Shown here: positions 1 through 8,458 of the stretch, piece after piece
Layout of the letters: each line of letters begins with the position of its first letter
Position numbering within the stretch: the first letter of the stretch is position 1
NCBI RefSeq assembly: GCF_030462475.1
Contig: NZ_JASMRZ010000004.1
Span: forward strand, 170,644 to 213,833
DNA from: Variovorax sp. CAN15
GTDB lineage: Bacteria; Pseudomonadota; Gammaproteobacteria; Burkholderiales; Burkholderiaceae_C
Reading direction: 5' to 3'
Length of the DNA stretch: 43,190 bases
Made by a program: the position numbers and the translations under genes
Notes under the pieces: model-generated
Told to the model about the DNA's origin: nothing
The model's input: the letters and a program-made list of their open reading frames with translations, nothing else
Database searches by the model: none

Positions 1-1490
1 AGCAGGTCGTCGATCTCGGCCATGACTTCCTTGTACTCGGCCACGATCTTGTCCTGCTCGAGGCCGGTCAGGCGCTGCAGGCGCATCTGCAGGATTTCCT
101 GGGCCTGGGTTTCCGACAGGCGGTAAAGGCCATCGCTGCCCATGCCGAATTCGCGCTCGAGGCCTTCGGGGCGGTAGTCGTCGGCGTTGACCACGCCACC
201 GTCGGCGCGGGTACGCGTGAGCATCTCGCGCACCAGCTTGCTGTCCCAGCTGCGCGTCATGAGCTCGGCCTTGGCGACCGGGGGCGTCGGCGATTCGCGG
301 ATGATGCGGATGAACTCGTCGATGTTCGCCAGTGCCACCGCCAGACCTTCGAGCACGTGGCCGCGCTCGCGAGCCTTGCGCAGATTGAAGACCGTGCGGC
401 GGGTGACCACTTCGCGGCGGTGCTGCAGGAAGACCTCGATGAGGTCCTTCAGGTTGCACAGCTTCGGCTGGCCGTCGACCAGCGCCACCATGTTGATGCC
501 GAAGGTGTCCTGCAGCTGGGTCTGCTTGTACAGGTTGTTGAGCACCACCTCGGGCACTTCGCCGCGCTTGAGCTCGATCACCAGGCGCATGCCCGACTTG
601 TCGGACTCGTCCTGGATGTGGCTGATGCCTTCGATCTTCTTCTCGTGCACCAGCTCGGCCATGCGCTCCTGCAGCGTCTTCTTGTTGACCTGGTAGGGAA
701 GCTCATCAACGATGATCGCCTGGCGCTGGCCGCGGTCGATGTCCTCGAAGTGGCACTTGGCGCGCATCACGACCTTGCCGCGGCCGGTGCGGTAGCCGTC
801 CTTCACCCCGTTGATGCCGTAGATGATGCCGGCGGTGGGGAAGTCGGGCGCGGGTACGATCTCCATCAGCTCGTCGATGCTGGCCTGGGGATTGCGCAGC
901 AGGTGTAGGCAGGCGTCCACCACCTCGTTCAGGTTGTGCGGCGGGATATTCGTGGCCATGCCGACCGCAATACCGCCCGAGCCATTGACCAGCAAATTCG
1001 GCAGCTGGCTCGGCAACACCTTGGGCTCCTTTTCGGAGCCGTCGTAATTGTCCTGGAAGTCGACAGTTTCCTTGTCGATATCGGCCAGCATCTCGTGCGC
1101 AATTTTGGCCAGCCGGATTTCCGTATACCGCATTGCGGCCGCGTTGTCTCCATCGACGGACCCGAAGTTGCCCTGGCCGTCGACGAGCATGTGGCGCATC
1201 GAGAAGTCCTGGGCCAGGCGCACGATGGTGTCGTAGACCGACTGGTCGCCGTGCGGGTGGTACTTACCGATCACGTCGCCCACGATACGGGCCGACTTCT
1301 TGTACGGACGGTTCCAGTCGTTGTTGAGTTCGTGCATCGCGTAGAGCACGCGGCGGTGCACCGGCTTGAGGCCGTCACGGGCATCGGGGAGCGCTCGGCC
1401 CACGATCACGCTCATGGCGTAATCGAGATAGCTGCTGCGCATTTCCTCTTCGAGACTGATGGGCAGGGTTTCTTTTGCGAAGGAGGTCAT
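1..1490 (-). CDS. gyrA: DNA gyrase subunit A, N-terminal part (3' end outside window)
   Basis: GyrA is the DNA-breaking subunit of gyrase, which introduces negative supercoils with GyrB. About 496 residues are visible, from the ATG at 1490-1488 ([10 protein letters not shown]) to the window edge; the C-terminal beta-pinwheel domain is missing. The breakage-reunion domain is clear: the helix with HPHGD at residues 78-82, active-site Arg121-Tyr122 in AMRYTEIRL, and [15 protein letters not shown] further on. The numbering matches E. coli GyrA, so the residue at the Ser83 quinolone-contact position can be read directly: it is Gln83 (codon at 1244-1242), followed by Ser84, while Asp87 is kept. No strong Shine-Dalgarno sequence is seen before the start. 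The gene is divergent from the ompA-like gene. Identity is certain. Confidence 0.98.
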   Translation of the reverse strand, partial: MTSFAKETLPISLEEEMRSSYLDYAMSVIVGRALPDARDGLKPVHRRVLYAMHELNNDWNRPYKKSARIVGDVIGKYHPHGDQSVYDTIVRLAQDFSMRHMLVDGQGNFGSVDGDNAAAMRYTEIRLAKIAHEMLADIDKETVDFQDNYDGSEKEPKVLPSQLPNLLVNGSGGIAVGMATNIPPHNLNEVVDACLHLLRNPQASIDELMEIVPAPDFPTAGIIYGINGVKDGYRTGRGKVVMRAKCHFEDIDRGQRQAIIVDELPYQVNKKTLQERMAELVHEKKIEGISHIQDESDKSGMRLVIELKRGEVPEVVLNNLYKQTQLQDTFGINMVALVDGQPKLCNLKDLIEVFLQHRREVVTRRTVFNLRKARERGHVLEGLAVALANIDEFIRIIRESPTPPVAKAELMTRSWDSKLVREMLTRTRADGGVVNADDYRPEGLEREFGMGSDGLYRLSETQAQEILQMRLQRLTGLEQDKIVAEYKEVMAEIDDL

Positions 1491-1714
1491 GAGCAAGGGG
1501 CTGGCGGCAGGAAGGCGAAATTTTACGCTGTGAGGGGTGTCGCACCGCCGCAACACAAGGCGCCTATTCCGCCTCCGTCCTACGCTTCCGGGCCGTCCGG
1601 CGGCCTGTTTGCCAAAGACCCTATGGCACAATCGCCTCAACGTTTTGGGTGGTGGTCACTTAAAGCGTCCTTGATTCGCAGCGCGGCTGCGGCTTTTTCC
1701 CCAAGAGGAGAACC

Positions 1715-2365
1715 ATGAAGAAACTGAATAAAGTGGCGATGATGTTTGCAGTCGCTGCGCTCGCCACTGCCGCCGGCGCGCAGACCCGTGTCACCGCTGC
1801 GGACGGCGGTCCTACGATCGACAACTGGCAAAACGGCACCGGCGAACTGGTTTGGAAGAACGGCACGAATGAACTGTGCTGGCGCGATGCCAACTGGACG
1901 CCTGCTACGGCTGCCGCTGGTTGCGACGGTGCTCTGGTTCCTGCGGCTCCCGCTGCCGTGGCTCCGACCCCCGGCGCCCCGGCCCCCCGGCCTCCCGCTC
2001 AAGTCGCCGCTTCGAAGGTCACTTTCGCAGCTGACGCCTTCTTCGACTTCGACAAGTCGGTGCTGAAGCCCGAAGGCCGCGCCAAGCTGACCGACCTGGT
2101 CGAGAAGATCCGTGGCGTGAATCTGGAAGTCATCATCGCTGTCGGCCACACCGACTCGATCGGTACGGACGCCTACAACCAGCGTCTGTCGGTGCGTCGC
2201 GCCGAAGCCGTCAAGGCCTTCCTGGTCTCGAAGGGCATCGAACGCAACCGCGTCTACACCGAAGGCAAGGGCAAGAAGCAGCCCGTGGCTGACAACCGCA
2301 CCAAGGAAGGCCGCGCCAAGAACCGTCGCGTGGAAATCGAAGTGGTCGGCACCCGCGCCAACTAA
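1715..2365 (+). CDS. ompA: OmpA-family outer membrane protein
   Basis: A 216-residue secreted protein with a Lys-rich signal peptide (residues 1-22, cleaved after AGA), a short Trp/Cys-containing N-terminal segment, a Pro/Ala-rich linker (about residues 72-98) and an OmpA-like peptidoglycan-binding domain (about 100-212). The domain shows the [12 protein letters not shown] strand, [16 protein letters not shown] and the NRRVEIEV motif. Such proteins sit in the outer membrane and bind the peptidoglycan layer non-covalently. There is no full OmpA beta-barrel: the N-terminal part is only about 50 residues, as in the short OmpA-like proteins of Burkholderiales. The RBS AAGAGGAG ends 4 nt before the ATG. 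A strong terminator follows, so it is probably monocistronic. The gene symbol is used in the family sense only. Confidence 0.92.
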   Translation: MKKLNKVAMMFAVAALATAAGAQTRVTAADGGPTIDNWQNGTGELVWKNGTNELCWRDANWTPATAAAGCDGALVPAAPAAVAPTPGAPAPRPPAQVAASKVTFAADAFFDFDKSVLKPEGRAKLTDLVEKIRGVNLEVIIAVGHTDSIGTDAYNQRLSVRRAEAVKAFLVSKGIERNRVYTEGKGKKQPVADNRTKEGRAKNRRVEIEVVGTRAN

Positions 2366-2388
2366 TCGATCGATTCCCATCGACAATG

Positions 2389-2414
2389 AAACCCCGCTTT
2401 GGCGGGGTTTTTTT
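2389..2414 (+). terminator. Rho-independent terminator of the ompA-like gene
   Basis: The hairpin AACCCCGC / GCGGGGTT with a short loop is followed by a run of seven T. It lies 24 nt after the ompA stop codon and before ubiG. Confidence 0.93.
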
Positions 2415-2493
2415 ATGGCTGCCGAATTCGCGATTGATCTTCGGTAAAGGCCGTGCTGTGTTTATCGGACACCGCCCGTTTCATAATCGCTTC

Positions 2494-3213
2494 ATGACAG
2501 AAAACCTGAATGCGGATCCGGCCGAACTGGCCAAGTTTTCAGAACTCGCGCATCGCTGGTGGGATTTGGAAAGTGAATTTCGGCCGCTGCATGAAATCAA
2601 TCCATTGCGCCTGGAATGGATTGACGGTATTGCCCCGATTTCACAGCGCCGCGTGCTCGATATCGGCTGCGGCGGCGGAATCCTTGCCGATTCGATGGCT
2701 CGCAAGGGAGCCGATGTTCTCGGCATCGATCTGGCCGGCAAGGCGCTCAAGGTCGCGCAACTGCATGCCCTCGAGGCGGGAACGCGTGGTGTGAAGTATC
2801 GCGAGATCAGCGCCGAGGCGCTGGCGGCCGAGCAGCCGGCAAGCTTCGATGTCGTGACCTGCATGGAGATGCTCGAGCACGTCCCGCAGCCGGCCTCGGT
2901 GATCCATGCCTGCGCCACGCTCGTTAAGCCGGGCGGCTGGGTATTCTTCTCGACGATCAACCGCAACCTGAAGTCCTTCATGCTGGCGATCGTGGGCGCG
3001 GAGTATGTCCTCGGCATGCTGCCTCGCGGAACCCACGAATATGCAAAGCTGATCCGGCCCAGCGAGTTGGCTGGCTATTGCCGCGCGGCCGGCTTGGACT
3101 TGAGGCATGCGCGCGGGATGGAGCACAACCCCTTGACCAAGCGCTATTGGCTCAGCGGCGACACCAGCGTCAACTATATGTTCGCCACGCAGAAGCCAGG
3201 GCCGCAAGGATGA
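2494..3213 (+). CDS. ubiG: Ubiquinone biosynthesis O-methyltransferase UbiG
   Basis: UbiG performs both SAM-dependent O-methylations of ubiquinone synthesis (2-polyprenyl-6-hydroxyphenol and the final demethylubiquinone step). The 239-residue protein has the family N-terminus [33 protein letters not shown], the SAM motif [16 protein letters not shown] (about residues 52-67), the post-motif acidic strand VLGIDLAG, and the UbiG signatures EMLEHVP and FFSTINRN. The ATG at 2494 gives a full-length product of the usual size; an open frame continues upstream to 2386 but has no family sequence. The stop overlaps the next start by 4 nt (ATGA), so it is co-transcribed with the phosphatase gene. Confidence 0.97.
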   Translation: MTENLNADPAELAKFSELAHRWWDLESEFRPLHEINPLRLEWIDGIAPISQRRVLDIGCGGGILADSMARKGADVLGIDLAGKALKVAQLHALEAGTRGVKYREISAEALAAEQPASFDVVTCMEMLEHVPQPASVIHACATLVKPGGWVFFSTINRNLKSFMLAIVGAEYVLGMLPRGTHEYAKLIRPSELAGYCRAAGLDLRHARGMEHNPLTKRYWLSGDTSVNYMFATQKPGPQG

Positions 3214-3878
3214 TGGGCATCGAAACGAAAGCCGTGTTGTTCGACCTCGACGGCACGTTGATCGACAGTGCGCCTGATCTCGGCGCCGCGGCCGACAAGA
3301 TGCGCATCGATCGAGGTCTCGATTCGTATCCGCTGGAGCGCTACCGTCCCATGGCTGGGGCAGGCGCGCGCGGCATGCTTGGAGTGGCGTTCGGCATTAC
3401 GCCGGAGTCGCCCGAGTTTCCGGAACTACGCGAAGAGTTCTTCGTCGCCTACGAGCGCCGCATGCTGCTCAACACACATGTGTTCGATGGCATCCAGGCG
3501 CTTGTCGAGGCGCTGCGGGCGCGCGGGTTCCTGTGGGGCGTCGTCACCAACAAGTCGATGCGTTTCACCGATCCGCTGACTCAAGCCATTCCGCTCTTTG
3601 CCAGTGCGGGGGCAGTGGTGAGTGGCGACACGACGCCGTTCGCAAAGCCGCACCCCGAGCCCTTGCACGAGGCCGCGCGCCGCCTTGGCGTGCCCTCCGA
3701 GGCATGCATCTATGTTGGCGACGACGAGCGGGACATCATCGCCGGGCGCGCCGCCGGTATGCGCACGGTCGCGGCAACCTACGGTTATATGGGGCCGCAG
3801 GCCGACTCGACGCTCTGGAAAGCCGATGCTTCGATCTCTTCTCCCTTGGAGCTCTTGAAGTTGCTCAATAACGCCTAA
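3210..3878 (+). CDS. gph: HAD-family phosphatase (phosphoglycolate phosphatase / MupP type)
   Basis: A 222-residue HAD hydrolase with motif [11 protein letters not shown] (Asp nucleophile and Asp+2), motif II VVTNKS, a Lys in FAKPHPEP and the acidic motif YVGDDERDI. These residues support a phosphomonoesterase using an aspartyl-phosphate intermediate and Mg2+. The start ATG at 3210 overlaps the ubiG stop, so translation is probably coupled. Many such genes are annotated as Gph (2-phosphoglycolate clearance). In Pseudomonas, the homologue next to ubiG is MupP, the MurNAc 6-phosphate phosphatase of cell-wall recycling, and the order gyrA, ubiG, phosphatase is also seen there. The sequence alone does not decide between the two substrates. 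The ssrA promoter overlaps its last codons. Confidence 0.85.
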   Translation: MMGIETKAVLFDLDGTLIDSAPDLGAAADKMRIDRGLDSYPLERYRPMAGAGARGMLGVAFGITPESPEFPELREEFFVAYERRMLLNTHVFDGIQALVEALRARGFLWGVVTNKSMRFTDPLTQAIPLFASAGAVVSGDTTPFAKPHPEPLHEAARRLGVPSEACIYVGDDERDIIAGRAAGMRTVAATYGYMGPQADSTLWKADASISSPLELLKLLNNA

Positions 3879-3881
3879 AAT
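3855..3881 (+). promoter_or_regulatory. Probable ssrA promoter inside the 3' end of gph
   Basis: The -10 candidate TAAAAT (3876-3881) overlaps the gph stop codon, and a -35 candidate TTGAAG (3855-3860) lies 15 nt upstream. The mature tmRNA 5' end begins at 3892. The spacing is shorter than ideal, so the -35 assignment is tentative. Confidence 0.45.
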
Positions 3882-3891
3882 GCTGTCTCTT

Positions 3892-4276
3892 GGGGCTGCA
3901 CTGGTTTCGACGTGGGTTCGGAGTCGCAGCGGGGCATGTCGAGCTGAATGCGCTCGTAAAACAGATTCAAACAAACTAACTGCAAACGACGAACGTTTCG
4001 CACTCGCTGCTTAATTGCCAGTGAGCCTTGCAACAGTTGGCCGATGGGCTGGGCAAGGGGGTCTGGAGCAATCCTGACCTCCCGGCTGCAAGGATAACTA
4101 CATGGGCTGGCTCCGATCCGGGTACCTTGGGTCGGGGCGAGAAAATAGGGTGCTGGCGTCCGGTTTAGCGTGTGACTGCGCGACTCCGGAAGCGAGACTC
4201 AAAACAGATCACTAAACATGTAGAACTGCGCGATGAAGGCTTGCGGACGGGGGTTCAAATCCCCCCAGCTCCACCA
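3892..4276 (+). ncRNA. ssrA: tmRNA (ssrA), tag ANDERFALAA
   Basis: Transfer-messenger RNA rescues stalled ribosomes with SmpB and adds a degradation tag. The tRNA-like ends are clear: 5' GGGGCTG pairs with CAGCTCC just before the encoded CCA (ends at 4276), and the T arm GGGGGTTCAAATCCCCC is present. The tag reading frame starts with the resume codon GCA at 3982 and reads (A)ANDERFALAA with TAA at 4012-4014. The length of 385 nt is in the usual range for betaproteobacteria. Its 3' end is a classic integrase attachment site, and a broken P4-type integrase follows. Confidence 0.98.
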
Positions 4277-4289
4277 ACATAACGTCCGA

Positions 4290-4323
4290 GGGCGTTCACT
4301 GAAGTCCGGTGAACGCCCTTTTT
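4290..4323 (+). terminator. Terminator downstream of ssrA
   Basis: A 10-bp perfect stem GGGCGTTCAC (4290-4299) / GTGAACGCCC (4309-4318) is followed by TTTTT. It lies 13 nt after the tmRNA CCA end. Confidence 0.93.
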
Positions 4324-4391
4324 CATTGGGAGATCGCCTGTTGGCGGTCCGATGAAATCCGACAAGGTCCATTGGCAGCCAAGCCAAAAGC

Positions 4392-4449
4392 GGGGAACAG
4401 ACCAGGGAACATAGGGCAGAACTTGAGACTTTTGGAGTATTTGTTCCCC
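4392..4449 (+). repeat. GGGGAACA repeats upstream of the integrase remnant
   Basis: GGGGAACA at 4392-4399, GGGAACA at 4405-4411 and the inverted copy TGTTCCCC at 4442-4449 lie between ssrA and the integrase start. Clustered short repeats in this position could be arm-type binding sites of a P4-like integrase. This is inferred from position only. Confidence 0.4.
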
Positions 4450-4479
4450 GGTTGCTCTGATCTTCGGGCTGCCCCACCC

Positions 4480-5046
4480 ATGTTGACCGACAAACACTGC
4501 AAGAACGCCGCCCGTCCGCCAGACAAGAAGCGTGCGCGCCTCACCGACTCCTCTGGCCTGTATCTGGAGGTGAGTCCTGCCGGCTCGAAGCGATGGTTCT
4601 GGAAGACCTATGCGAATGGGAAAGAGGGGCGGATGGCTCTGGGCAGCTATCCGACGATGAACTTGGCGGAGGCGCGAAAGGCCCGAGACACCGCCAAGCT
4701 TCAGAAGGCGGACGGTATCGATCCGATCCCGGCGCGTAAGGTGCAGAAGCTCAAGGCGACCGACCCCGCCGGCGACCTTCAGCGTGGTTGCCATGGAGTG
4801 GTGCGGGAAGCAGAAGGATCAGTGGAGCGCCGGCCATGCGGAGCGTGCGCTGCGCCAGTTCGAGCGTGATCTGTTCTCTTGGCTGGGTGCGCGTCGATTG
4901 GCCGAGATTGAGCCTGTGGAGCTTCTGGCCACGCTGCGCAAGGTAGAGGCGCTTGGCGCGATCGAAATGGCTGATCGAGGCCTGATGCTGGCTCGACAGG
5001 TGTGGCGTTAAGGAGTGGCTACCGGTAGGGCGAGTCGCGACGCCGC
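4480..5046 (+). pseudogene. Decayed P4-type tyrosine integrase (N-terminal half)
   Basis: Starting at ATG 4480, the first ~95 residues match the arm-binding domain of P4-family integrases (LTDSSGLYLEV, RWFWKTYANGKEGRMALGSYPTMNLAEARKARD). A frameshift near 4775 moves the match into another frame (FSVVAMEWCGKQKDQWSAGHAERALRQF, split here at the family core-binding region). There TGGCGT is followed by TAA at 5009-5011, where the family reads WRYGVATGRA, so Tyr TAC/TAT has become a stop. After about 5046 the match ends; the catalytic R-H-R-Y domain is absent. It sits just downstream of ssrA, the usual insertion site. It cannot make a working integrase, so any linked island is no longer mobile by this route. 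Confidence 0.88.
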
Positions 5047-5320
5047 TGTCCTTGTATTTCGGAAAGCTTGAGTACTTGCACAAGGGGCGCGCCAGTACCG
5101 GCGCTTTGGTCGTCGAATCCAGCTTCGTCGCCACGATGTTCTGTGTGGAGGGCTTGGCGCCACCCTCTCGCCACTTCGCGACCGCGTCCACAAGGTCGAC
5201 GGTGTCGGGGCCGACACCGCCGGTGCAATGCTGAACGCCCGGCTGAAGGAAGAATTCCATTGAGGCATCCCGCGTGGATGCGCCGCCGACCGTGGTGGCT
5301 ACATCGTTGAAGCACTTGAT
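5038..5320 (-). pseudogene. 3' remnant of a tannase/feruloyl esterase-family gene
   Basis: On the minus strand one frame reads FFLQPGVQHCTGGVGPDTVD, then LVDAVAKWREGG, QNIVATKLD, and RPLCKYSSFPKYKDSG. This is the C-terminal pattern of the tannase/feruloyl esterase family: a conserved His-Cys near GVQHC, a WxxxG segment, and the terminal RPLCxYPxxxxYxGSG. An in-frame TAG at 5323-5321 closes it upstream and no start region of the family is present, so only about 90 C-terminal residues remain. It runs head-on into the integrase remnant, and the two matches meet near 5040. Family recognition is by motif only, without a search. Confidence 0.7.
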
Positions 5321-5366
5321 CTACCCATATTCGATCCCGCGGCCACTGACGCCGTCGTCATTCCGG

Positions 5367-6065
5367 TCAGGAACGCTTCTGCTCCTCGCGCGACAACCTG
5401 ACTTGCGCGGCCTTGCGACGCCCACCTGTGGCCGTTGCCGGTTGGCGCTGCGTCGCGGCCAATCCGGTCTCGAGCACGAGCATCGCAGTATTCAGCACCT
5501 TGCCGCGCGTTGCCTCGTCGAGCCTGAAGGCGTCGTTGCGCACGGCCAGCGTCAGCATGCCGTTGAACATGCCCCACAACGCGGTCGCCATTGCGGCGGC
5601 ATCGATGTCGCCGCGGATCTCGCCGCTCGCGATGCCATCGCGCAACGCCTGCTCCAGCTTGCCGTTCATCTCGGCCACCAGCGTTGTCAGTGACTTGGCG
5701 GCTTCCGGGTCGTCCGGAGGCGAGGCGAGCAGGAGGAACTGCGCCGGCTGCTCAAGCGCGAACTGCCGGTAAGCGTCGCCGGCGCGCAGGATGCGCTCGA
5801 TGGGCGAGCCGGGTGCGGCATACGCCGCCTCCATGTGCCGACGGTTCTCGATCAGCGCCGACTCAGTCGCGGCCGCGAGCAAGGCGGCTTTGCCGCCGAC
5901 CCGGTTGTAGACCGTCTGCGGGGCAACGTCGGCGCGACGCGCCACCTCTTCGGCACTCAGTGCAGCCGAGCCGCCTTCGGCCAGGATCGCCGAGGCGATC
6001 TCCACGATCGTTCGACGCATCTCCTCGGTGCGTCGCTGCGTGCGCGTCATGTTCTGCTTAAGCAT
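5367..6065 (-). CDS. TetR/AcrR-family transcriptional regulator
   Basis: A 232-residue regulator with an N-terminal helix-turn-helix typical of TetR (EEMRRTIVEIASAILAEGG, LSAEEVARRADVAPQTVYNR, about residues 12-58) and an alpha-helical ligand domain containing the ALWGMFNGMLTLA segment. I chose ATG 6065 (MLKQN); ATG 6050 (MTRTQ) is equally possible because neither has a good RBS. It is divergent from the alpha/beta hydrolase across about 60 nt, so it probably represses that hydrolase-dehydrogenase pair and itself. The effector cannot be predicted from the sequence. Confidence 0.88.
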   Translation of the reverse strand: MLKQNMTRTQRRTEEMRRTIVEIASAILAEGGSAALSAEEVARRADVAPQTVYNRVGGKAALLAAATESALIENRRHMEAAYAAPGSPIERILRAGDAYRQFALEQPAQFLLLASPPDDPEAAKSLTTLVAEMNGKLEQALRDGIASGEIRGDIDAAAMATALWGMFNGMLTLAVRNDAFRLDEATRGKVLNTAMLVLETGLAATQRQPATATGGRRKAAQVRLSREEQKRS

Positions 6066-6103
6066 GGGGTTGACTGTAGCAAACCCCAAAGGTAGAGTTG
6101 ACT
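6066..6103 (+). promoter_or_regulatory. Divergent promoter/operator region of TetR and hydrolase
   Basis: The inverted repeat GGGGTT-N10-AACCCC (6066-6071 / 6082-6087) and two direct copies of GTTGACT (6069-6075, 6097-6103) lie in the 59-nt gap. TTGACT (6070-6075) with TAGAGT (6093-6098) at 17-nt spacing could be the hydrolase promoter. The inverted repeat is a plausible TetR operator; this is inferred. Confidence 0.42.
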
Positions 6104-6124
6104 CCAATATTAGAGGAGACTAAC

Positions 6125-7021
6125 GTGCCGCACTGTTCCGAAGTTCACTTCAATTCCGAAGGCCATCGCTGCGCTGCGTGGCTTTATCTGGCGGAGTGCA
6201 GCGCGCCCGCGCCAGTCATCGTGATGGCGCATGGGCTCGGCGGCGTGCGCCAGATGCGGCTTGATGCGTTTGCCGAGCGTTTCCAGGCAGCCGGCTACGC
6301 CTGCCTTGTCTTCGACTACCGGCACTTTGGTGGCAGCGAGGGTCAGCCTCGGCAACTGTTGGACGTGCGCAAGCAGCAGGCCGACTGGCGATCCGCCGTG
6401 GCGTTCGCGCGCGGACTGCCCCAGGTCGACGGGCAGCGCGTGGTCGTCTGGGGCACGTCGTTTGGTGGCGGTCACGCCATCCACACCGGCGCCACCGTGC
6501 AAGGCGTCAGCGCGGTGATCGCGCAATGCCCGTTCACCGACGGCGCGGCCTCCGGGCTGGCCATGAATCCGATCACCGCGCTGCGCGTGAGTTCGCTGGC
6601 GATCGCTGATCAGTTGCGCGCCTGGCTCGGCGCGCAGCCGCTCATGGTGGCCACCAGCGGATCCCCGCGATCCGCCGCCCTGATGACGGCGCATGACTGT
6701 CTCAGCGGTTATCTGAATCTGGTGCCGCACGGTGGTGTGCCGTTCGAGAACCGCGTCGCCGCGCGCGTGGCGTTGCAGATCATGGCCTACCGCCCGGGCC
6801 GGCTCGCTCGGCGCCTGCTGTGCCCCTCGCTGTTCTGCGTCTGCGAAAACGACACTGTCGCCCCGGCAGCCGCCACCTTGCGCCATGTGCGCAAAGCGCC
6901 ACACGGCGAAGTCCGCCTGTATCGGGACGGTCATTTCGACATCTACGTCGGCGAAGCCTTCGAGCGGGTCGTGGCCGATCAGCTCGATTTTCTCCGGCGC
7001 CATATCCCCCTGAAAGGATGA
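6125..7021 (+). CDS. Alpha/beta hydrolase
   Basis: A 298-residue serine hydrolase of the alpha/beta fold. Visible elements are the oxyanion-type HGLGG (residues 36-40), the nucleophile elbow GTSFGG with Ser112, a candidate acid in CENDTVAP and the catalytic His in RDGHFDIY near the C-terminus. No signal peptide is present, so it is cytosolic. The GTG start at 6125 is chosen because AGAGGAG lies 6 nt upstream; a TTG at 6098 in the same frame has no RBS. It is followed after 3 nt by a short-chain dehydrogenase, so the two form an operon under the divergent TetR regulator. The substrate is unknown; an ester or short acyl compound is likely. Confidence 0.88.
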   Translation: MPHCSEVHFNSEGHRCAAWLYLAECSAPAPVIVMAHGLGGVRQMRLDAFAERFQAAGYACLVFDYRHFGGSEGQPRQLLDVRKQQADWRSAVAFARGLPQVDGQRVVVWGTSFGGGHAIHTGATVQGVSAVIAQCPFTDGAASGLAMNPITALRVSSLAIADQLRAWLGAQPLMVATSGSPRSAALMTAHDCLSGYLNLVPHGGVPFENRVAARVALQIMAYRPGRLARRLLCPSLFCVCENDTVAPAAATLRHVRKAPHGEVRLYRDGHFDIYVGEAFERVVADQLDFLRRHIPLKG

Positions 7022-7024
7022 GCC

Positions 7025-7933
7025 ATGTCGAAATATGATTTGACCAATCGAGTCGTGGCCATCACCGGCTCTACCGGCGGCTTGGGATCAGCGCTCGCCG
7101 TGGCGCTACGCGCCAAGGGCGCCCGCTTGGCATTGTTCGATCTGGAATTGGCCAAGGTCGAGGCGCAGGCGAAGACCTTGGGCGGCCTCTCCCTAGCCCG
7201 CGGCTGGACCGCCAACGTGCGCAGCATGGAGAGCCTGGAGGCGGCCATGGCGGAAGCCACGGCGCATTTCGGCCACATCGACGTAGTGATCGCCAACGCA
7301 GGCATCGACACCATGGCGCCCATGGCTACGCTCAACCCGGAGGCATTCGAGCGCGTCATCGACATCAACCTCAACGGCGTCTGGCGCACCTTCCGCGCCG
7401 GCCTGCCCTACGTGCAGAAGCGGCAGGGCTACCTCATGGGCATTTCGTCGATGGCTGCCTTCGTCCATTCGCCGCTCCAGGCGTCCTACACCGCCAGCAA
7501 GGCAGGAGTTTGGGCCCTGTGCGACAGCGTCCGCCTGGAATTGCAGCATCTGGGAGTCGGCGTCGGCAGCGTGCATCCCACCTTTTTCCCCACACCGATG
7601 ATGGACGACGTAGTGGCTGATCCTGCAGGCCGCGCCTTGTGGGGCGGAAATGACCAAGGCCTTTGGAAAATGGTGTCGCGGGAAGCAGTCGTGCGCGACA
7701 TCGTGGCCGGCATCGAGCGGCGCGCGGACATGATGGTCGTGCCCAAGCGAAATACCATCATCGCAAAAGCGCCCGGACTCTTCCGGCGCTTTATCGAGCG
7801 CGCCGGCTTCCGTGGCAAAAACATCCAGCAAGCCATCGAGCTGGCATCGTCCTCCGGATGGAACTTCCCAGCAAAAGCTCATGAGGGGCATTCCGGGCTT
7901 GAGCGAGAGAGCAAGGCCGGGTGTGGCGTTTGA
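7025..7933 (+). CDS. Short-chain dehydrogenase/reductase (SDR)
   Basis: A classical SDR of 302 residues, NAD(P)-dependent. It has the Rossmann motif TGSTGGLGSALA (residues 14-25), NAG in VVIANAGID, the catalytic Ser in ISSM and the YTASK motif. An acidic FDLELAK after the second strand suggests NAD preference. It starts 3 nt after the hydrolase stop, so it is co-transcribed with it. The last ~20 residues (from about AHEGHSGLE) lie at the junction with a second, broken SDR gene, so its native C-terminus may have been replaced by recombination. The substrate is unknown. Confidence 0.87.
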   Translation: MSKYDLTNRVVAITGSTGGLGSALAVALRAKGARLALFDLELAKVEAQAKTLGGLSLARGWTANVRSMESLEAAMAEATAHFGHIDVVIANAGIDTMAPMATLNPEAFERVIDINLNGVWRTFRAGLPYVQKRQGYLMGISSMAAFVHSPLQASYTASKAGVWALCDSVRLELQHLGVGVGSVHPTFFPTPMMDDVVADPAGRALWGGNDQGLWKMVSREAVVRDIVAGIERRADMMVVPKRNTIIAKAPGLFRRFIERAGFRGKNIQQAIELASSSGWNFPAKAHEGHSGLERESKAGCGV

Positions 7934-8270
7934 CGTCACCGACGCTGCGGCAACGAAGGCTGTCATCCAGGAGGCGATCCAACGCTTTGCGCGCCTAGAT
8001 GTGGTTTTTGCCAACGCTGGCATTTCGTGGCGTAGTGGCGCCTCAACAATTGCCAGTTGCGATGAGGCCGAGTTCGAGAAGATCGTAGAAGTCGATCTGC
8101 TTGGCGTCTGGCGCACGATTCGCGCGGCGCTGCCGGAGATTATTCGCAACAAAGGCCGAGTCCTAGTCACGTCTTCCGCATACGCTTTTCTCAATGGCAT
8201 GGCGAATGCACCTTATGCCGCATCGAAGGCAGGGGTAGAAATGCTCACACGCCGCTTGAGAGCAGAGTTC
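7920..8270 (+). pseudogene. Internal fragment of a second SDR gene
   Basis: The frame beginning near 7922 reads FDVTDAAATKAVIQ, LDVVFANAGISW, VDLLGVWRTIRAALPEII, VTSSAYAF and APYAASKAGVEML. These are the NAG, Ser and YxxSK parts of a classical SDR. The N-terminal cofactor-binding glycine motif is missing, and after RAEFVYG (about 8275) the sequence leaves the family. It overlaps the 3' end of the intact SDR in another frame. It is a scar left by deletion or recombination, without expected function. From about 8275 to 8458 I see no recognisable gene. Confidence 0.78.
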
Positions 8271-8458
8271 GTATATGGCGATGGGTCAGCCCAACCACTA
8301 CGTTGGAGCCCAGCACTTGCGGGCAACTACCCCGAGGGAAGGTCTGATGACTTGTACGAGAAATGCAGACCGGGCGGAGTCGATGGATTGCAATTGCTGA
8401 TTCGATGGAATCCCGACCTGCCTTCAAACTACAGTCATCGTCAAAAAAGGCCCCTCGA

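Noticed and set aside
357..908. Long open frame on the plus strand inside gyrA
   Set aside because: It is antisense to the conserved GyrA coding sequence and has no RBS or family motif; it arises from high GC content.
4277..5366. attR copy of the ssrA 3' end
   Set aside because: I looked for a repeat of the CAGCTCCACCA end after the integrase and did not see one here.
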